A stretch of 64,000 nt of DNA from Alphaproteobacteria bacterium casp-alpha6 (GTDB lineage Bacteria; Pseudomonadota; Alphaproteobacteria; Rhodobacterales; Rhodobacteraceae), in contig LFER01000042.1 in the NCBI GenBank assembly GCA_001510135.1, forward strand, positions 62,001-126,000, given 5' to 3'. The notes below the pieces were generated by a model, which saw only the letters and a list, made by a program, of their open reading frames with translations, was not told where the DNA came from and searched no databases. Below are positions 40,159-49,830 of the stretch, piece by piece. Both the position numbers and the translations under genes were made by a program. How positions within the stretch are numbered: the stretch's first letter is position 1; each line of letters begins with the position of its first letter.

Positions 40159-41210
40159 TGTCCCCTTCTGGGGCAGATCAGGCCCTTAAAGCTGCTTTGC
40201 GTGTCAAAGCGAAGCAAGAGGGCTTTGATGATCTGCGGATCTGCCGTCCATCAGATGTGCCTGAGGTGTCAGAAAGGCTTAACCATTTTCTGGATAACAA
40301 CTACCAAGGTCAGATGTCATGGCTTAAAGAGCGCAATGAGTGGCGCGGTGACCCTTCGCGTCTTTGGCCGGATGCAAAATCTGTCATTATGCTGGCTCAC
40401 AACTATGGGCCAAACCACGATCCTTTGCAGAACTTAAAGCGAAAAGAAAAGGCGTCGATCTCTGTCTATGCCCAAAATAAGGATTACCACGACATTATCA
40501 AAAAACGTTTGAAGTCTCTGGCGCGTTGGTTGATTGCAGAAGCAGGCGGCGAGGTCAAAGTCTTTGTTGATACAGCGCCGGTTCCGGAAAAGCCCCTTGC
40601 TCAGGCGGCGGGACTTGGATGGCAGGGAAAACACACCAATCTGGTCAGCCGGGAACTTGGCAACTGGTTTTTCTTAGGGTCTGTTTTTACAACGCTTTCA
40701 CTACCTGTCGATCCACCTGAACCGGATCATTGCGGAAGCTGCTCTGCCTGTCTTTCTGTTTGTCCGACAGAGGCATTTCCACGGCCCTATCAATTAGACG
40801 CGCGTAAGTGCATTTCTTATTTGACCATCGAACACAAAGGCCCGATTCCGCTGGACTTGCGCCAAAAGCTGGGTAATCGGATTTACGGCTGTGATGATTG
40901 TCTTGCGGTCTGTCCTTGGAACAAATTTGCACAGACGGCCAAAGAGACACGGTATCACGCGCGTGCGGACCTTCTTTCACCCGACCTAGCCGCGCTTGCA
41001 GGTTTAGATGATGCGGCATTTCGGGCGAAATTCTCGGGCAGCCCGATTAAACGTATCGGGAGGGACAGATTTATCCGAAACGTCGCCTATGCGATTGGGA
41101 ATTCGGGGCAAAAGGCGCTTTTGCCAGTTGCCAAAACACTGACGAAAGACAATGACTCCACTGTGGCAGAAGCCGCAATATGGGCATGTAGTCAACTGAG
41201 CCGTCATTAA
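40158..41210 (+). CDS. queG: Epoxyqueuosine reductase
   Basis: A 350-residue cobalamin-dependent iron-sulfur enzyme for the last step of queuosine formation in tRNA anticodons. Two 4Fe-4S motifs are visible: [16 protein letters not shown] and [13 protein letters not shown] near residues 190-250. The [15 protein letters not shown]-type segment ([20 protein letters not shown]) with the catalytic Asp is present, and the C-terminus is HEAT-like ([20 protein letters not shown]). The start overlaps the GST stop; the longer frame from 40029 reads through GST in another frame. Confidence 0.95.
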   Translation: MSPSGADQALKAALRVKAKQEGFDDLRICRPSDVPEVSERLNHFLDNNYQGQMSWLKERNEWRGDPSRLWPDAKSVIMLAHNYGPNHDPLQNLKRKEKASISVYAQNKDYHDIIKKRLKSLARWLIAEAGGEVKVFVDTAPVPEKPLAQAAGLGWQGKHTNLVSRELGNWFFLGSVFTTLSLPVDPPEPDHCGSCSACLSVCPTEAFPRPYQLDARKCISYLTIEHKGPIPLDLRQKLGNRIYGCDDCLAVCPWNKFAQTAKETRYHARADLLSPDLAALAGLDDAAFRAKFSGSPIKRIGRDRFIRNVAYAIGNSGQKALLPVAKTLTKDNDSTVAEAAIWACSQLSRH

Positions 41211-41301
41211 AGAAAACACAAACGGCATCAAATGTGCCGCAAATGAACGGTCATATCTGAGGGCAGCGATTATCCCAGACGGGACAATGAAAGAGGTAAA
41301 A

Positions 41302-43305
41302 ATGACCTATCTTTTGGGGATCGATACTGGGGGAACCTATACCGATGCTGTGATCCTGAGAGAGGAAAGCGAAGTCATTGCCAGCGCTAAATCACTCACC
41401 ACGCGTGAAGATTTGGCGCTTGGTATCGGGCGCGCGGTGCGAAGCGTGCTGTCGACGTCTGGGATATCAGCGGCGCAGATTGCCATGGCGTCGCTTTCCA
41501 CGACCTTGGCCACCAATGCTCTGGTCGAAGGGCAGGGGGACCGGATCGCATTGGTCTATATCGGCTTTCGAAATGGGGATATTGCAAAAAACGGTCTCTC
41601 AGAGGCGCTGAAAGGCGATCCATACCTCGAACTCAAAGGCGGGCATAGCCATTCTGGCAGCGAAATCTGCCCCTTGGATGAAGCGGCGCTCAGTGCTTGG
41701 ATCACAGGTCTGACTGGCGTGTCAGCCTACGCCGTTGCAAGCCAGTTTGCCACAAGAAACCCCGCGCATGAACTGCGCACGGCAGAAATTATCAAAGAGA
41801 TTACGGGAAAACCTGTCAGCGCCTCTCATCAATTATCGGCAAAGCTGAACGGCCCGAAACGCGCGCTTACGGCGTTGCTGAACGCGCGCTTGATCGGGAT
41901 GATTGACCGCTTGATCCGTCGCGCTGGCGAACAATTGCAAAGTCTTAGCATTCAGGCTCCATTAATGGTGGTGCGCGGCGATGGGGCGCTTATTTCGCAA
42001 GATCAAGCGCGTGAAAAACCCATTGAAACCATTCTAAGCGGACCTGCAGCCTCAATCGTTGGTGCACGGTGGCTGACCGGGGCTGAAGATGCGCTTGTCT
42101 CAGATATTGGAGGCACCACCACGGATGTTGCCCTTTTGAAAAAAGGGCGCCCTGCGATAGACCCGATGGGGGCACAAGTTGGTCCCTATCGTACCATGGT
42201 CGAGGCCGTGGCCATGCGCACAACCGGCCTTGGCGGGGACAGTGAAGTGCATTTTCAGGTGGAAGGTTTGGCTGGGGGTGTCTTTCTTGGTCCCAAGCGG
42301 GTATTGCCCGTGAGCCTTGCTGCCATTGAGCAAGCCCAAATTGTGCATGATGCGCTTGATGCACAGCTTAAATCCACATTGCCTGGTGAATATGATGGAC
42401 GTTTTGTACGCAAGACCACAGTGGAGGATCCTTCAGGGTTTACAGATCGGGACAGGCAGCTCTGGCTCAAATTGACCAATCGGTTTCTCCCTTTGGGACA
42501 GGTTCTGACCAACCGGTTGGAATCCCAAGCCCTGTCCCGGCTTGTCAGTCGCGGCCTTGCCCAAATTGCGGCCCTCACTCCCTCTGATGCGAGCCATGTC
42601 CTAGGATACACGGATGTCTGGGACAAAGAGGCCGCCGAAAAAGCGCTTTTGTTGTTTGGACGCCGCCGCACGGGGGCGGGGGTGGTTTTGAGCACGAATG
42701 CGAATGACCTTGCTCAAAGAATTGTGGATCAATTGACCTATCAAACCACTATTGCCCTTTTAGAGGCCGCTTTTGGCGAAGAAGAGGTTGAGTTTGGCGC
42801 CTCCCCCTTCATGCTTGCGGCGCATCCTTTATTGCAAAAGGGGTTGTCGGGGCATCGCGGGATCCTGAAAATAGATACGGGGCTAAATATTCCTGTTGTG
42901 GGTCTTGGCGCCTCAGCCCCTACGTATTATCCCGCCGTTGGGCACCGATTGAACTGTGACATGATCCTTCCCGAACATGCAGGGGTTGCCAATGCAATAG
43001 GTGCCGTTGTGGGGCGCGTCACCATGCGAGCAAGCGGAACCATCACGAGCCCAAGTGAAGGTCATTACCGCGTTCATCTGCGCGATAGTGTAATGGATTT
43101 TGGCGATGAGGAAGAAGCGCTTTTGGCGCTGGAACAGGCTTTGTGCCGATCCGCCCAATCCGCAGCCCATGCCGCAGGGGCAGAAGATTTCGAATTGGAC
43201 ATATCACGCGATATCCGTAAAGCGACGGTCGAAAACAGAAACATCTTTGTTGAAGCCCAAGTGCAGGTTACCGCCACAGGGCGCCCCCGCGTTGGAAATT
43301 TATGA
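41302..43305 (+). CDS. Hydantoinase/oxoprolinase family protein (HyuA-like)
   Basis: A 667-residue ASKHA-fold ATPase subunit resembling the HyuA half of ATP-dependent hydantoinases, 5-oxoprolinases and acetone carboxylases. LGIDTGGTYTDAVIL at the N-terminus is the phosphate-1 motif; LSGPAASIVGARWL and VSDIGGTTTDVALLKKG near residue 265 are further nucleotide-binding segments. I prefer the ATG at 41302 because GAGG lies seven bases upstream; an in-frame ATG at 41287 is possible. The usual partner HyuB is not next to it, so the reaction and substrate are unknown. Confidence 0.85.
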   Translation: MTYLLGIDTGGTYTDAVILREESEVIASAKSLTTREDLALGIGRAVRSVLSTSGISAAQIAMASLSTTLATNALVEGQGDRIALVYIGFRNGDIAKNGLSEALKGDPYLELKGGHSHSGSEICPLDEAALSAWITGLTGVSAYAVASQFATRNPAHELRTAEIIKEITGKPVSASHQLSAKLNGPKRALTALLNARLIGMIDRLIRRAGEQLQSLSIQAPLMVVRGDGALISQDQAREKPIETILSGPAASIVGARWLTGAEDALVSDIGGTTTDVALLKKGRPAIDPMGAQVGPYRTMVEAVAMRTTGLGGDSEVHFQVEGLAGGVFLGPKRVLPVSLAAIEQAQIVHDALDAQLKSTLPGEYDGRFVRKTTVEDPSGFTDRDRQLWLKLTNRFLPLGQVLTNRLESQALSRLVSRGLAQIAALTPSDASHVLGYTDVWDKEAAEKALLLFGRRRTGAGVVLSTNANDLAQRIVDQLTYQTTIALLEAAFGEEEVEFGASPFMLAAHPLLQKGLSGHRGILKIDTGLNIPVVGLGASAPTYYPAVGHRLNCDMILPEHAGVANAIGAVVGRVTMRASGTITSPSEGHYRVHLRDSVMDFGDEEEALLALEQALCRSAQSAAHAAGAEDFELDISRDIRKATVENRNIFVEAQVQVTATGRPRVGNL

Positions 43306-43386
43306 CAAACGCGAAATAGCACTACCAAAGCGCGAAACTCTGTGTCATAAGTATCTTTATAATACCAAATGAAGGTTTATTGAAAA

Positions 43387-43830
43387 ATGACACCTCAAAG
43401 GGTCACATTGATCACGTTAGGTGTTTCTGATCTTGGGGTGTCGCGGCGGTTTTATGAGGCGCTGGGATGGCAAGCACATCGTGAAACGCAGGACTCCATC
43501 GTATTTTTCCAACTCAATACTATGGCGTTGGGGTTGTTTGGGAAGGTGGCGTTGGCAGAGGATCAAGGCCGGCCAACGGCACAGTTGGGAACGGGGGCCA
43601 TGACCTTGGCCATCAATTATGGCGATCAGGACGAAGTTGATCAGGCTTTCAATGTTGCCTTAAATGCTGGGGCCACCCTTTTAAAACGGCCCCAAAAGGT
43701 CTTTTGGGGGGGATATTCGGGTTATTATGGTGACCCTGACGGTCATGTCTGGGAAATCGCTTATAACCCGTTTTGGCCTTTGGATGAGGATGGAGGCATG
43801 GTTTTGCCCTCGCCCAAAATTTCAGGTTAA
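43387..43830 (+). CDS. VOC-superfamily (glyoxalase-like) protein
   Basis: A 147-residue protein made of two beta-alpha-beta-beta-beta units typical of the vicinal oxygen chelate fold: TLITLGVSDLGVSRRFYEALGW at the start and GYSGYYGDPDGHVWEIAYNPF near residue 115. Members include glyoxalases, dioxygenases and antibiotic-binding proteins. A putative metal-binding Glu (VWEIAYN) is present, the N-terminal His is replaced (TLITLGV), so metal catalysis is doubtful. Converges on the amidase gene with a 4 bp overlap. Confidence 0.85.
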   Translation: MTPQRVTLITLGVSDLGVSRRFYEALGWQAHRETQDSIVFFQLNTMALGLFGKVALAEDQGRPTAQLGTGAMTLAINYGDQDEVDQAFNVALNAGATLLKRPQKVFWGGYSGYYGDPDGHVWEIAYNPFWPLDEDGGMVLPSPKISG

Positions 43831-45257
43831 CCCATCTGCGACCAGAGCGCGTCGGTCATTGTGCCAAGGCGTTTTTCGATTTCGATCATCGCGTCCACAA
43901 TGGCGTCTTCGCGCCAGCGCTGGCCGATGATTTGCACATTGATCGGCTGGGGGCCATTTGCAAGATTGGCAAGACGGGTTGGCAGGTTCCCCGCGGGCAG
44001 GCCCACGAAGTTCATAGAATAGGACCAAAGCCCGGAACCTATTGCCTCTCTTACACCTTCCGCGCCCTCTTTATCCCGGTCGGGCCGGAAATAGGGTTGG
44101 GGTAAAAACGGGGTGAGATATAGCGGGTATTCATGCAAGAACAGGGACCATTGGCGCGCATAATGGCTCCGCTGTGCCATAGCTTTCAATAGGTCAGTGC
44201 CTTTGGGTGGTATGAATTGGCGGAAATATTCTTCGAAAATACCTTTGATGCCTTCCGATCCTGCGGCCTGCACATCAGGCCCCATAAGCTCTGCCACTTC
44301 TCCCATAAGTGCCGCATATCCAATCCGTGCGGTTTCTTCCAGAAGCGGAGGTTCTTTTTCTTCGACTTGATAGCCCGCATCGCGTAGGGCCTCTGCGGCC
44401 GCATCAAGAGCTCGATACACATCTGGATGCGTTTCAAATCCCGGTGTTTCGCGCCAATAGGCGACTTTAAGATCCGTTCGTTTATCTTCCATCCGGTAGG
44501 GAAGGGGCACATGGAAAGGATCTCTTGGATCGGACCGCACCAGTGAGGGCATGGCAAGGTCCAGATCAAAGGCAGATCGTGTGATGATCCCCTGAACCGA
44601 CATGGATTGGGCAAGCATCCCGCGCTCTGCTTTTTGCGAAGGATTCCATGCGGGTATGCGCCCGAGGCCCGGTTTTACCGTAAAAGCCCCATTGGCTGCC
44701 GCAGGAAAGCGCAAAGAGCCGCCTATGTCATTGCCATGGCCGAGCGCGCCAACGCCTGCCATCACCGCGGCCCCGGCTCCACCAGACGATCCCCCAGCTG
44801 AAATATGATCCCCCCAAGGATTATGCGTACGGCCATGAAGCGGATTGTCCGTGTCTGCACGAAAGGAAAATTCAGGTGTATTCGTCCGCCCGATCACCAC
44901 GGCACCCGCATCTTGCAGATTTTTGACCACAGGGGCATCCGAATGGGCGATGAAATCTTTGAGCGCGGTAATCCCGTTTGTCGTCGCCCAGCCTTTTTGA
45001 TCGACGTTGATTTTGATGGTCACGGGCACGCCATGCAGTGGGCCGATTGTTTCGCCCTTTTCTCGGATGGCATCAAGCGCTTCGGCACGTTCCAAAGCCT
45101 GCTGAGACAGGTCCATTACGACGGCGTTCAATGCCCCATTGACACTATGCATCCGATCAATCGATGACTGCACGGCCTCTGTTGCGGTGATGTCTCCCTT
45201 AGCGATTGCTGCCGCTTGTTCTGAGGCGTTCAGACGCCAGATTTTTTGGTTACCCAT
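43827..45257 (-). CDS. Amidase (amidase signature family)
   Basis: A 476-residue hydrolase of the amidase signature family. The catalytic Lys is in PVTIKINVDQKGW (residue about 80), the cis-Ser and nucleophilic Ser are in SAGGSSGGAGAAVMAGVGAL and GNDIGGSLRFPAAANG near residues 155-190. Members cleave carboxamides, including aryl amides and carbamoyl compounds, or act in GatA; this one lacks GatA's neighbours and is a general amidase. Substrate unknown. Confidence 0.9.
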   Translation of the reverse strand: MGNQKIWRLNASEQAAAIAKGDITATEAVQSSIDRMHSVNGALNAVVMDLSQQALERAEALDAIREKGETIGPLHGVPVTIKINVDQKGWATTNGITALKDFIAHSDAPVVKNLQDAGAVVIGRTNTPEFSFRADTDNPLHGRTHNPWGDHISAGGSSGGAGAAVMAGVGALGHGNDIGGSLRFPAAANGAFTVKPGLGRIPAWNPSQKAERGMLAQSMSVQGIITRSAFDLDLAMPSLVRSDPRDPFHVPLPYRMEDKRTDLKVAYWRETPGFETHPDVYRALDAAAEALRDAGYQVEEKEPPLLEETARIGYAALMGEVAELMGPDVQAAGSEGIKGIFEEYFRQFIPPKGTDLLKAMAQRSHYARQWSLFLHEYPLYLTPFLPQPYFRPDRDKEGAEGVREAIGSGLWSYSMNFVGLPAGNLPTRLANLANGPQPINVQIIGQRWREDAIVDAMIEIEKRLGTMTDALWSQMG

Positions 45258-45350
45258 GCCTTGCCCCTCTCATCCTGAGAAAGGCTACACTGCCCTCGGA
45301 ATTTCGCAAGCTTTAACTCGAATATGCACTTTGTTTTTGGTTCTACCGGT

Positions 45351-47243
45351 TTATTCCTGTGCATATCCTAACGATTGTAAGGCGATCTTGATTTCGTCCA
45401 AAATCACAGGATCGTCTATGGTGGCGGGCATTTTAAACGGCTCGCCATCGGCGATTTTTGCCATCGTTGCGCGCAGGATTTTGCCGGAACGGGTTTTAGG
45501 AAGCCTGTCAATCACCGCGGCCGATTTAAAGGCTGCAACGGGCCCCATTGTGTCTCGCATCATCTGAACACATTCGCTGACAATTTCCTGATGGGGGCGA
45601 TTAACCCCTTTGGTGAGGCATAAAAATCCAACAGGAAGTTGCCCTTTTAACGCATCGCTCACCCCGATGACGGCGCATTCGGCCACGTCAGGATGGTTTG
45701 CAAGCACCTCTTCCATGGCGCCAGTAGACAGACGGTGTCCGGCTACGTTAATCACATCATCCGTCCGCGACATCACATAAAGGTATCCGTCTTCATCCAT
45801 TAGGCCAGCATCGCCCGTTTCATAATATCCGGGGTAGGTGTTGAGGTAAGATTTCAAAAACCGTTCCTCGGCGTTCCAAAGCGATGGAAAGGTACCCGGA
45901 GGCAGGGGGAGTTTTACTGCGATCGCTCCAAGGGTATTAGGCGGCAATGGGTTTCCAGTTTCATCCAGTATCTGTATATCATAGCCGGGCATCGCAACAG
46001 ACGGACTACCGATTTTAACGGGCAGGGGTTCAATGCCCATTGGATTGCCGGCAATGGTCCACCCTGTTTCCGTTTGCCACCAATGATCGATGACAGGGAC
46101 GTTCAAAAGGTTCTTTGCCCAATGAATTGTGTCAGGATCGGCACGTTCGCCGGCAAGATACAACACCCTGAGGCAGTTGAGATCATATTTTGCCTTGAAT
46201 TTTCCCTCTGGATCTTCGCGTTTTATGGCGCGAAATGCAGTGGGGGCGGTGAAGAAGCTGCGCACATTGTGTTCAGAGATGACTCGCCAAAAGGTTCCGG
46301 CATCGGGGGTTCCTACTGGTTTTCCTTCGAATAGAATGGAGGTATTGCCATGGATCAAGGGTCCATAGCAGATGTAACTATGCCCGACGACCCATCCCAG
46401 ATCAGACGCGGCCCAAAACACCTCTCCCGGATCAACATTATAGATATTTTTCATCGACCAGTGCAGCGCCACAAGATGGCCCGCAGTGGGGCGGATAACA
46501 CCCTTTGGCGCTCCGGTTGTTCCTGAGGTGTAAAGGATATAGGCGGGATGATTGCCTTCTACGGGAACGCAGGGTGCGGGTACAGCACCATTTTGAAACG
46601 CATCCCAGTCAAAATCCCGCCCCTCTTGAAGCTCTGCCGTAAGCTGTTCGCGCTGGTAGACCACTACAGTGTCGGGTTTATGTGTAGCCAGTTCAATTGC
46701 GGCATCGACCAAAGGTTTATAAGCGATTACGCGACCGGGCTCTATCCCGCAAGACGCGGAAAGAATGGCTTTGGGGCTGGCATCATCAATACGCACGGCC
46801 AATTCGTTGGCGGCAAATCCACCAAAGACAACTGAATGGATGGCCCCAATACGCGCGCAGGCTAGCATGGCAACAATAGTCTGAGGTATCATCGGCATAT
46901 AGATGATGACCCGATCCCCTTTGGTGATGCCGCTGGCGCCTAGGGCGCCCGCCAATTTTGCGGTTTGCTCCAACAGAGTTTGATAGGAAATATGCTGCTT
47001 GGTTCCTGTGATTGGGCTGTCGTAAATGATCGCTGTTTGATCCGCGCGACCGCTTTTGACATGGCGGTCCAATGCGTTGTAACAGGTATTGACCTCTGCA
47101 TCAGTAAACCATTCAAATAGAGGCGCCTGAGAGCTGTTGAGCGCAAAACTGGGGGGTTTGATCCAGTCGATGGCGTTTGCAGCCTCCATCCAGAATCCCT
47201 CAGGATCTGATTCCCAACTTTGGTAAATCGCGGAATATCCCAC
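45351..47243 (-). CDS. prpE: Propionyl-CoA synthetase
   Basis: A 630-residue adenylate-forming enzyme activating propionate to propionyl-CoA. Motifs are YILYTSGTTGAPKGVIRPTAGH (AMP-binding P loop, about residue 236), DHWWQTETGWTIAG near residue 390, YETGDAGLMDEDGYLYVMSR, and the C-terminal Lys motif RSGKILRATM. The RPTAGH context and ASDLGWVVGHSYICYGPL distinguish PrpE-type enzymes from acetyl-CoA synthetase. It begins with GTG behind a very strong GGGAGGAGG. No other propionate genes are adjacent. Confidence 0.93.
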   Translation of the reverse strand: MGYSAIYQSWESDPEGFWMEAANAIDWIKPPSFALNSSQAPLFEWFTDAEVNTCYNALDRHVKSGRADQTAIIYDSPITGTKQHISYQTLLEQTAKLAGALGASGITKGDRVIIYMPMIPQTIVAMLACARIGAIHSVVFGGFAANELAVRIDDASPKAILSASCGIEPGRVIAYKPLVDAAIELATHKPDTVVVYQREQLTAELQEGRDFDWDAFQNGAVPAPCVPVEGNHPAYILYTSGTTGAPKGVIRPTAGHLVALHWSMKNIYNVDPGEVFWAASDLGWVVGHSYICYGPLIHGNTSILFEGKPVGTPDAGTFWRVISEHNVRSFFTAPTAFRAIKREDPEGKFKAKYDLNCLRVLYLAGERADPDTIHWAKNLLNVPVIDHWWQTETGWTIAGNPMGIEPLPVKIGSPSVAMPGYDIQILDETGNPLPPNTLGAIAVKLPLPPGTFPSLWNAEERFLKSYLNTYPGYYETGDAGLMDEDGYLYVMSRTDDVINVAGHRLSTGAMEEVLANHPDVAECAVIGVSDALKGQLPVGFLCLTKGVNRPHQEIVSECVQMMRDTMGPVAAFKSAAVIDRLPKTRSGKILRATMAKIADGEPFKMPATIDDPVILDEIKIALQSLGYAQE

Positions 47244-47359
47244 TTTTTCCTCCTCCCAGTCTTGCGCAATGCGCTGACCATCGCGCCAAATGCAACAATC
47301 TTCAAGCCATCCACATGGGCGATTTTCGCAATTTCAGGGAAATTTGGTGTATTTTCGGA

Positions 47360-48730
47360 TCAGGCGGCGGTTTCAGAATATTCTGAAACCTGATTTCGTC
47401 CACCTCTTTTGGCGGCGTAAAGTGCTTTATCGGCTCGCATAAGCAAATTTTCATATGCGTCACTTTGAGAAAAATAATCGTCTTGTTTGGCCAAAGCACT
47501 GACTCCAATACTGGCAGTCACTCGGTTTGGCATCGCTTCAAGGTGGATATTTTCTATGAGCCTGCACAAGCGTTGCGCGATCTGAATGGCTGCTTTTTGA
47601 TGTGTGTCGGGAAGGATAACCACGAATTCTTCGCCGCCCAAACGTGCCAAAAGATCAGATGCCCGCAAAGCGGATTTCAAAATATCGCCAACAGCACAGA
47701 GCACCATGTCTCCAACGGCATGTCCAAAGGCGTCATTGATGCGTTTGAAATGATCGAGATCAATCATAACGATAGACAAATCATTCCCATTGAGAAGAGC
47801 TTTTTCAAATTGATGACGCAGATGGGTAATTGCATATCGTCGGTTATAAAGCCCAGTCAGCGGATCCTTTACGGCGGCGTCAAGACCTGCCCGCATGGTT
47901 GCACGCAGGCGATTGTCAATCTCTGTCTGGTCAATTTGACGTGACAACCTTTGAATGATTTCAGAGCGGTCATACTGGTCAAACAGAATATCATTGGCCC
48001 CCATATCCAATGCCTCCACGGCATTGTTCATATCGCCCTGTGTGGTTGCAATCAAAATAGCTGCGTGACGCCCGTCGCTGCTTGAGCGTAAATCGAGCAA
48101 AAGATTGGCCGCGCGGCGGGGATCAAGGTCAGATTGGCATATGATAAAGCAGGAAAATTGTTTCAGTTTGATGTCGTTTGAAAACAAATCTTCTTCCGAC
48201 AGGACGCTGACATCAAAAACGCTGACGGTAGCGAGCTTTTCGATCAAAGCCTGTCCAATTCGGGTTTCTGATACTAATAGAGCTGCTCTGCGTTTTGCCT
48301 GAAAGGCCAAAGCGGGTTCTTTGAACCCGAGGGCGCGGTTTGTGTCTTCTCTCACATTAAGCTCAAGCCTCGTATGGCGCATCCGGATGAGGCAGCGCAG
48401 ACGTGCCAAAAGATAATCTATGCTGCCACTTTTTAATAAAACATCCTCGACCCCGGCCTTGAGCGCCAGCATCCGAAACCCCGCTGACTCCTTTTGGGTC
48501 AGCGCAAGCACCGGTGCAGAAGTTTTTTCCACCAAAGCGCTTAACGAAAAAATATCTTTTGGTGTTTCCACGCTCAAGATCACCGCATCCCATGAGCCTG
48601 CCTGTTGAGAAAGAAGTGCTTCTTGGATCGAATGGACGGCCTGCACAGTATATCGCGCTTTGTTAAGTCGCATACGCAGCGATAACCGGTTGGTCGCAAC
48701 GGCATCTACAATCAAAATTGTTCCCGACAT
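47360..48730 (-). CDS. PleD-like diguanylate cyclase with degenerate receiver domains
   Basis: A 456-residue protein with REC-REC-GGDEF layout. Receiver 1 (residues about 1-120) has VDAVATN where an acidic pair is usual and ILSVETP where the phospho-acceptor Asp would be (Ser 53). Receiver 2 (about 148-270) has no clear acceptor. The GGDEF domain (about 285-450) has DPLTGLYNRR, MIDLDHFKRINDAFGH, the active GGEEF (365-369) and the inhibitory RASD (356-359) five residues before it. It should make c-di-GMP with product inhibition, but not be switched by ordinary phosphorylation. Start at 48730 follows the family (MSGTILIVD). Divergent from the DUF3572 gene. Confidence 0.88.
   Translation of the reverse strand: MSGTILIVDAVATNRLSLRMRLNKARYTVQAVHSIQEALLSQQAGSWDAVILSVETPKDIFSLSALVEKTSAPVLALTQKESAGFRMLALKAGVEDVLLKSGSIDYLLARLRCLIRMRHTRLELNVREDTNRALGFKEPALAFQAKRRAALLVSETRIGQALIEKLATVSVFDVSVLSEEDLFSNDIKLKQFSCFIICQSDLDPRRAANLLLDLRSSSDGRHAAILIATTQGDMNNAVEALDMGANDILFDQYDRSEIIQRLSRQIDQTEIDNRLRATMRAGLDAAVKDPLTGLYNRRYAITHLRHQFEKALLNGNDLSIVMIDLDHFKRINDAFGHAVGDMVLCAVGDILKSALRASDLLARLGGEEFVVILPDTHQKAAIQIAQRLCRLIENIHLEAMPNRVTASIGVSALAKQDDYFSQSDAYENLLMRADKALYAAKRGGRNQVSEYSETAA
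47370..47391. repeat. Perfect 22 bp palindrome at the 3' end of the cyclase gene
   Basis: GGTTTCAGAAT and its exact inverted copy abut to give a 22 bp perfect palindrome covering the last codons before the stop of the PleD-like gene. In RNA it would form a hairpin overlapping the end of the coding sequence. On the minus strand the sequence after it is not U-rich, so it is not a typical terminator. Confidence 0.6.
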
Positions 48731-48819
48731 TTGTGCTCGATCAGCCAGCTTGTTAAAGATTGAATACAATTTTATAGATTTGTCTTAATAATTGGTTTCC
48801 AATTGAGGAGAATATCGCC

Positions 48820-49098
48820 GTGTCCCCAGAGGCAGCACAAACCCTTACAATCCAAGCCTTAGGATGGTTGGTGGGAAACGACGAATTATTGCCGGTTTTC
48901 TTGGGCTCAACAGGAACCAGCGTTGAAAATTTGAAAGCAGGTATCGAAGATCCCTCATTGTTAATGTCGGTGCTCGACTTCATCCTGATGGAAGATCAAT
49001 GGGTGATCGACTTTTGCGATGCGGTCGGGTTTGACCCACATAAATTACACGCGGTGCGATCTGCATTACCAGGTGCGGAGACATTGCATTGGACATAG
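48820..49098 (+). CDS. DUF3572 domain-containing protein
   Basis: A 92-residue, mostly helical cytoplasmic protein: AAQTLTIQALGWLVGNDELLPVFLGSTGTS, then FILMEDQWVIDFCDAVG and PGAETLHWT at the end, matching the DUF3572 family of alphaproteobacteria. Function unknown. The start is GTG with GAGGAG at good distance. It is divergent from the PleD-like gene, an arrangement that recurs in related genomes. Confidence 0.85.
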   Translation: MSPEAAQTLTIQALGWLVGNDELLPVFLGSTGTSVENLKAGIEDPSLLMSVLDFILMEDQWVIDFCDAVGFDPHKLHAVRSALPGAETLHWT

Positions 49099-49125
49099 GG
49101 CTTTTGACAGAGGAGCGCGCCTGAA

Positions 49126-49830
49126 ATGCTGATAAGGGGGCTCTTGTTCGACAAAGACGGAACACTTTTTCGCTATTCTGAAACTTGGGATACTTGGTGC
49201 AATGTTATCCTTGAGAAACTGTCAAATGGTGACGCCACGCTTCTGCAAAGATTGGCGGATTCCATCGAATTTGATCTAAAAAGCCAAAAAATAAAATCCA
49301 AAAGCGTGGTGATCGCCGGCACGACCCATGAGGTGGCGGAACATCTTGTTTCCGCCTTGCCGCATTGGTCGATTGACCCGCTCGAAGTGTTTTTGAACGA
49401 ACAGGTAAATGACCTTCCCTTGGCCGAAGTCACACCTCTCAGGGCATATTTGGCCACCCTGCGTCTGCGGGGATTAAAAATTGGTGTGATGACCAATGAC
49501 AGTGAAGCCAATGCCTTGGCCCAATTGACCCGTGGGGGGCTGAACCCTAAAAAGGACTTTGATTTTGTTGCCGGATACGACAGCGGATTTGGCGCAAAAC
49601 CAGCACCCGGGCCTTTGTTGGCTTTTGCCAAAGCGGTGGATCTGCCGGCATCAGAAGTTGCAATGGTGGGCGATAGCCTTCACGATCTTATGGCGGGGCG
49701 GCATGCCGGGATGAGAACTATTGGGGTTTTGACTGGTCCTGCCCGAAAAGAGGACCTGAGTTCTATGGCCGATGTTGTTTTTCCAGATATTTCCCACATC
49801 CCGGCCTATCTGGATAGTTTGATTCGTTAA
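49126..49830 (+). CDS. HAD-family phosphatase (phosphoglycolate phosphatase-like)
   Basis: A 234-residue HAD hydrolase with motif I LLFDKDGTLF, motif II VMTNDSEANA, motif III Lys in FGAKPAPGPLLAFAKA and motif IV MVGDSLHDLMAGRHAGM. The helical cap lies between residues 20 and 90. It dephosphorylates a small phosphorylated metabolite; the exact substrate is not readable. GAGGAG precedes the ATG. It follows DUF3572 by 27 bp on the same strand. Confidence 0.88.
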   Translation: MLIRGLLFDKDGTLFRYSETWDTWCNVILEKLSNGDATLLQRLADSIEFDLKSQKIKSKSVVIAGTTHEVAEHLVSALPHWSIDPLEVFLNEQVNDLPLAEVTPLRAYLATLRLRGLKIGVMTNDSEANALAQLTRGGLNPKKDFDFVAGYDSGFGAKPAPGPLLAFAKAVDLPASEVAMVGDSLHDLMAGRHAGMRTIGVLTGPARKEDLSSMADVVFPDISHIPAYLDSLIR

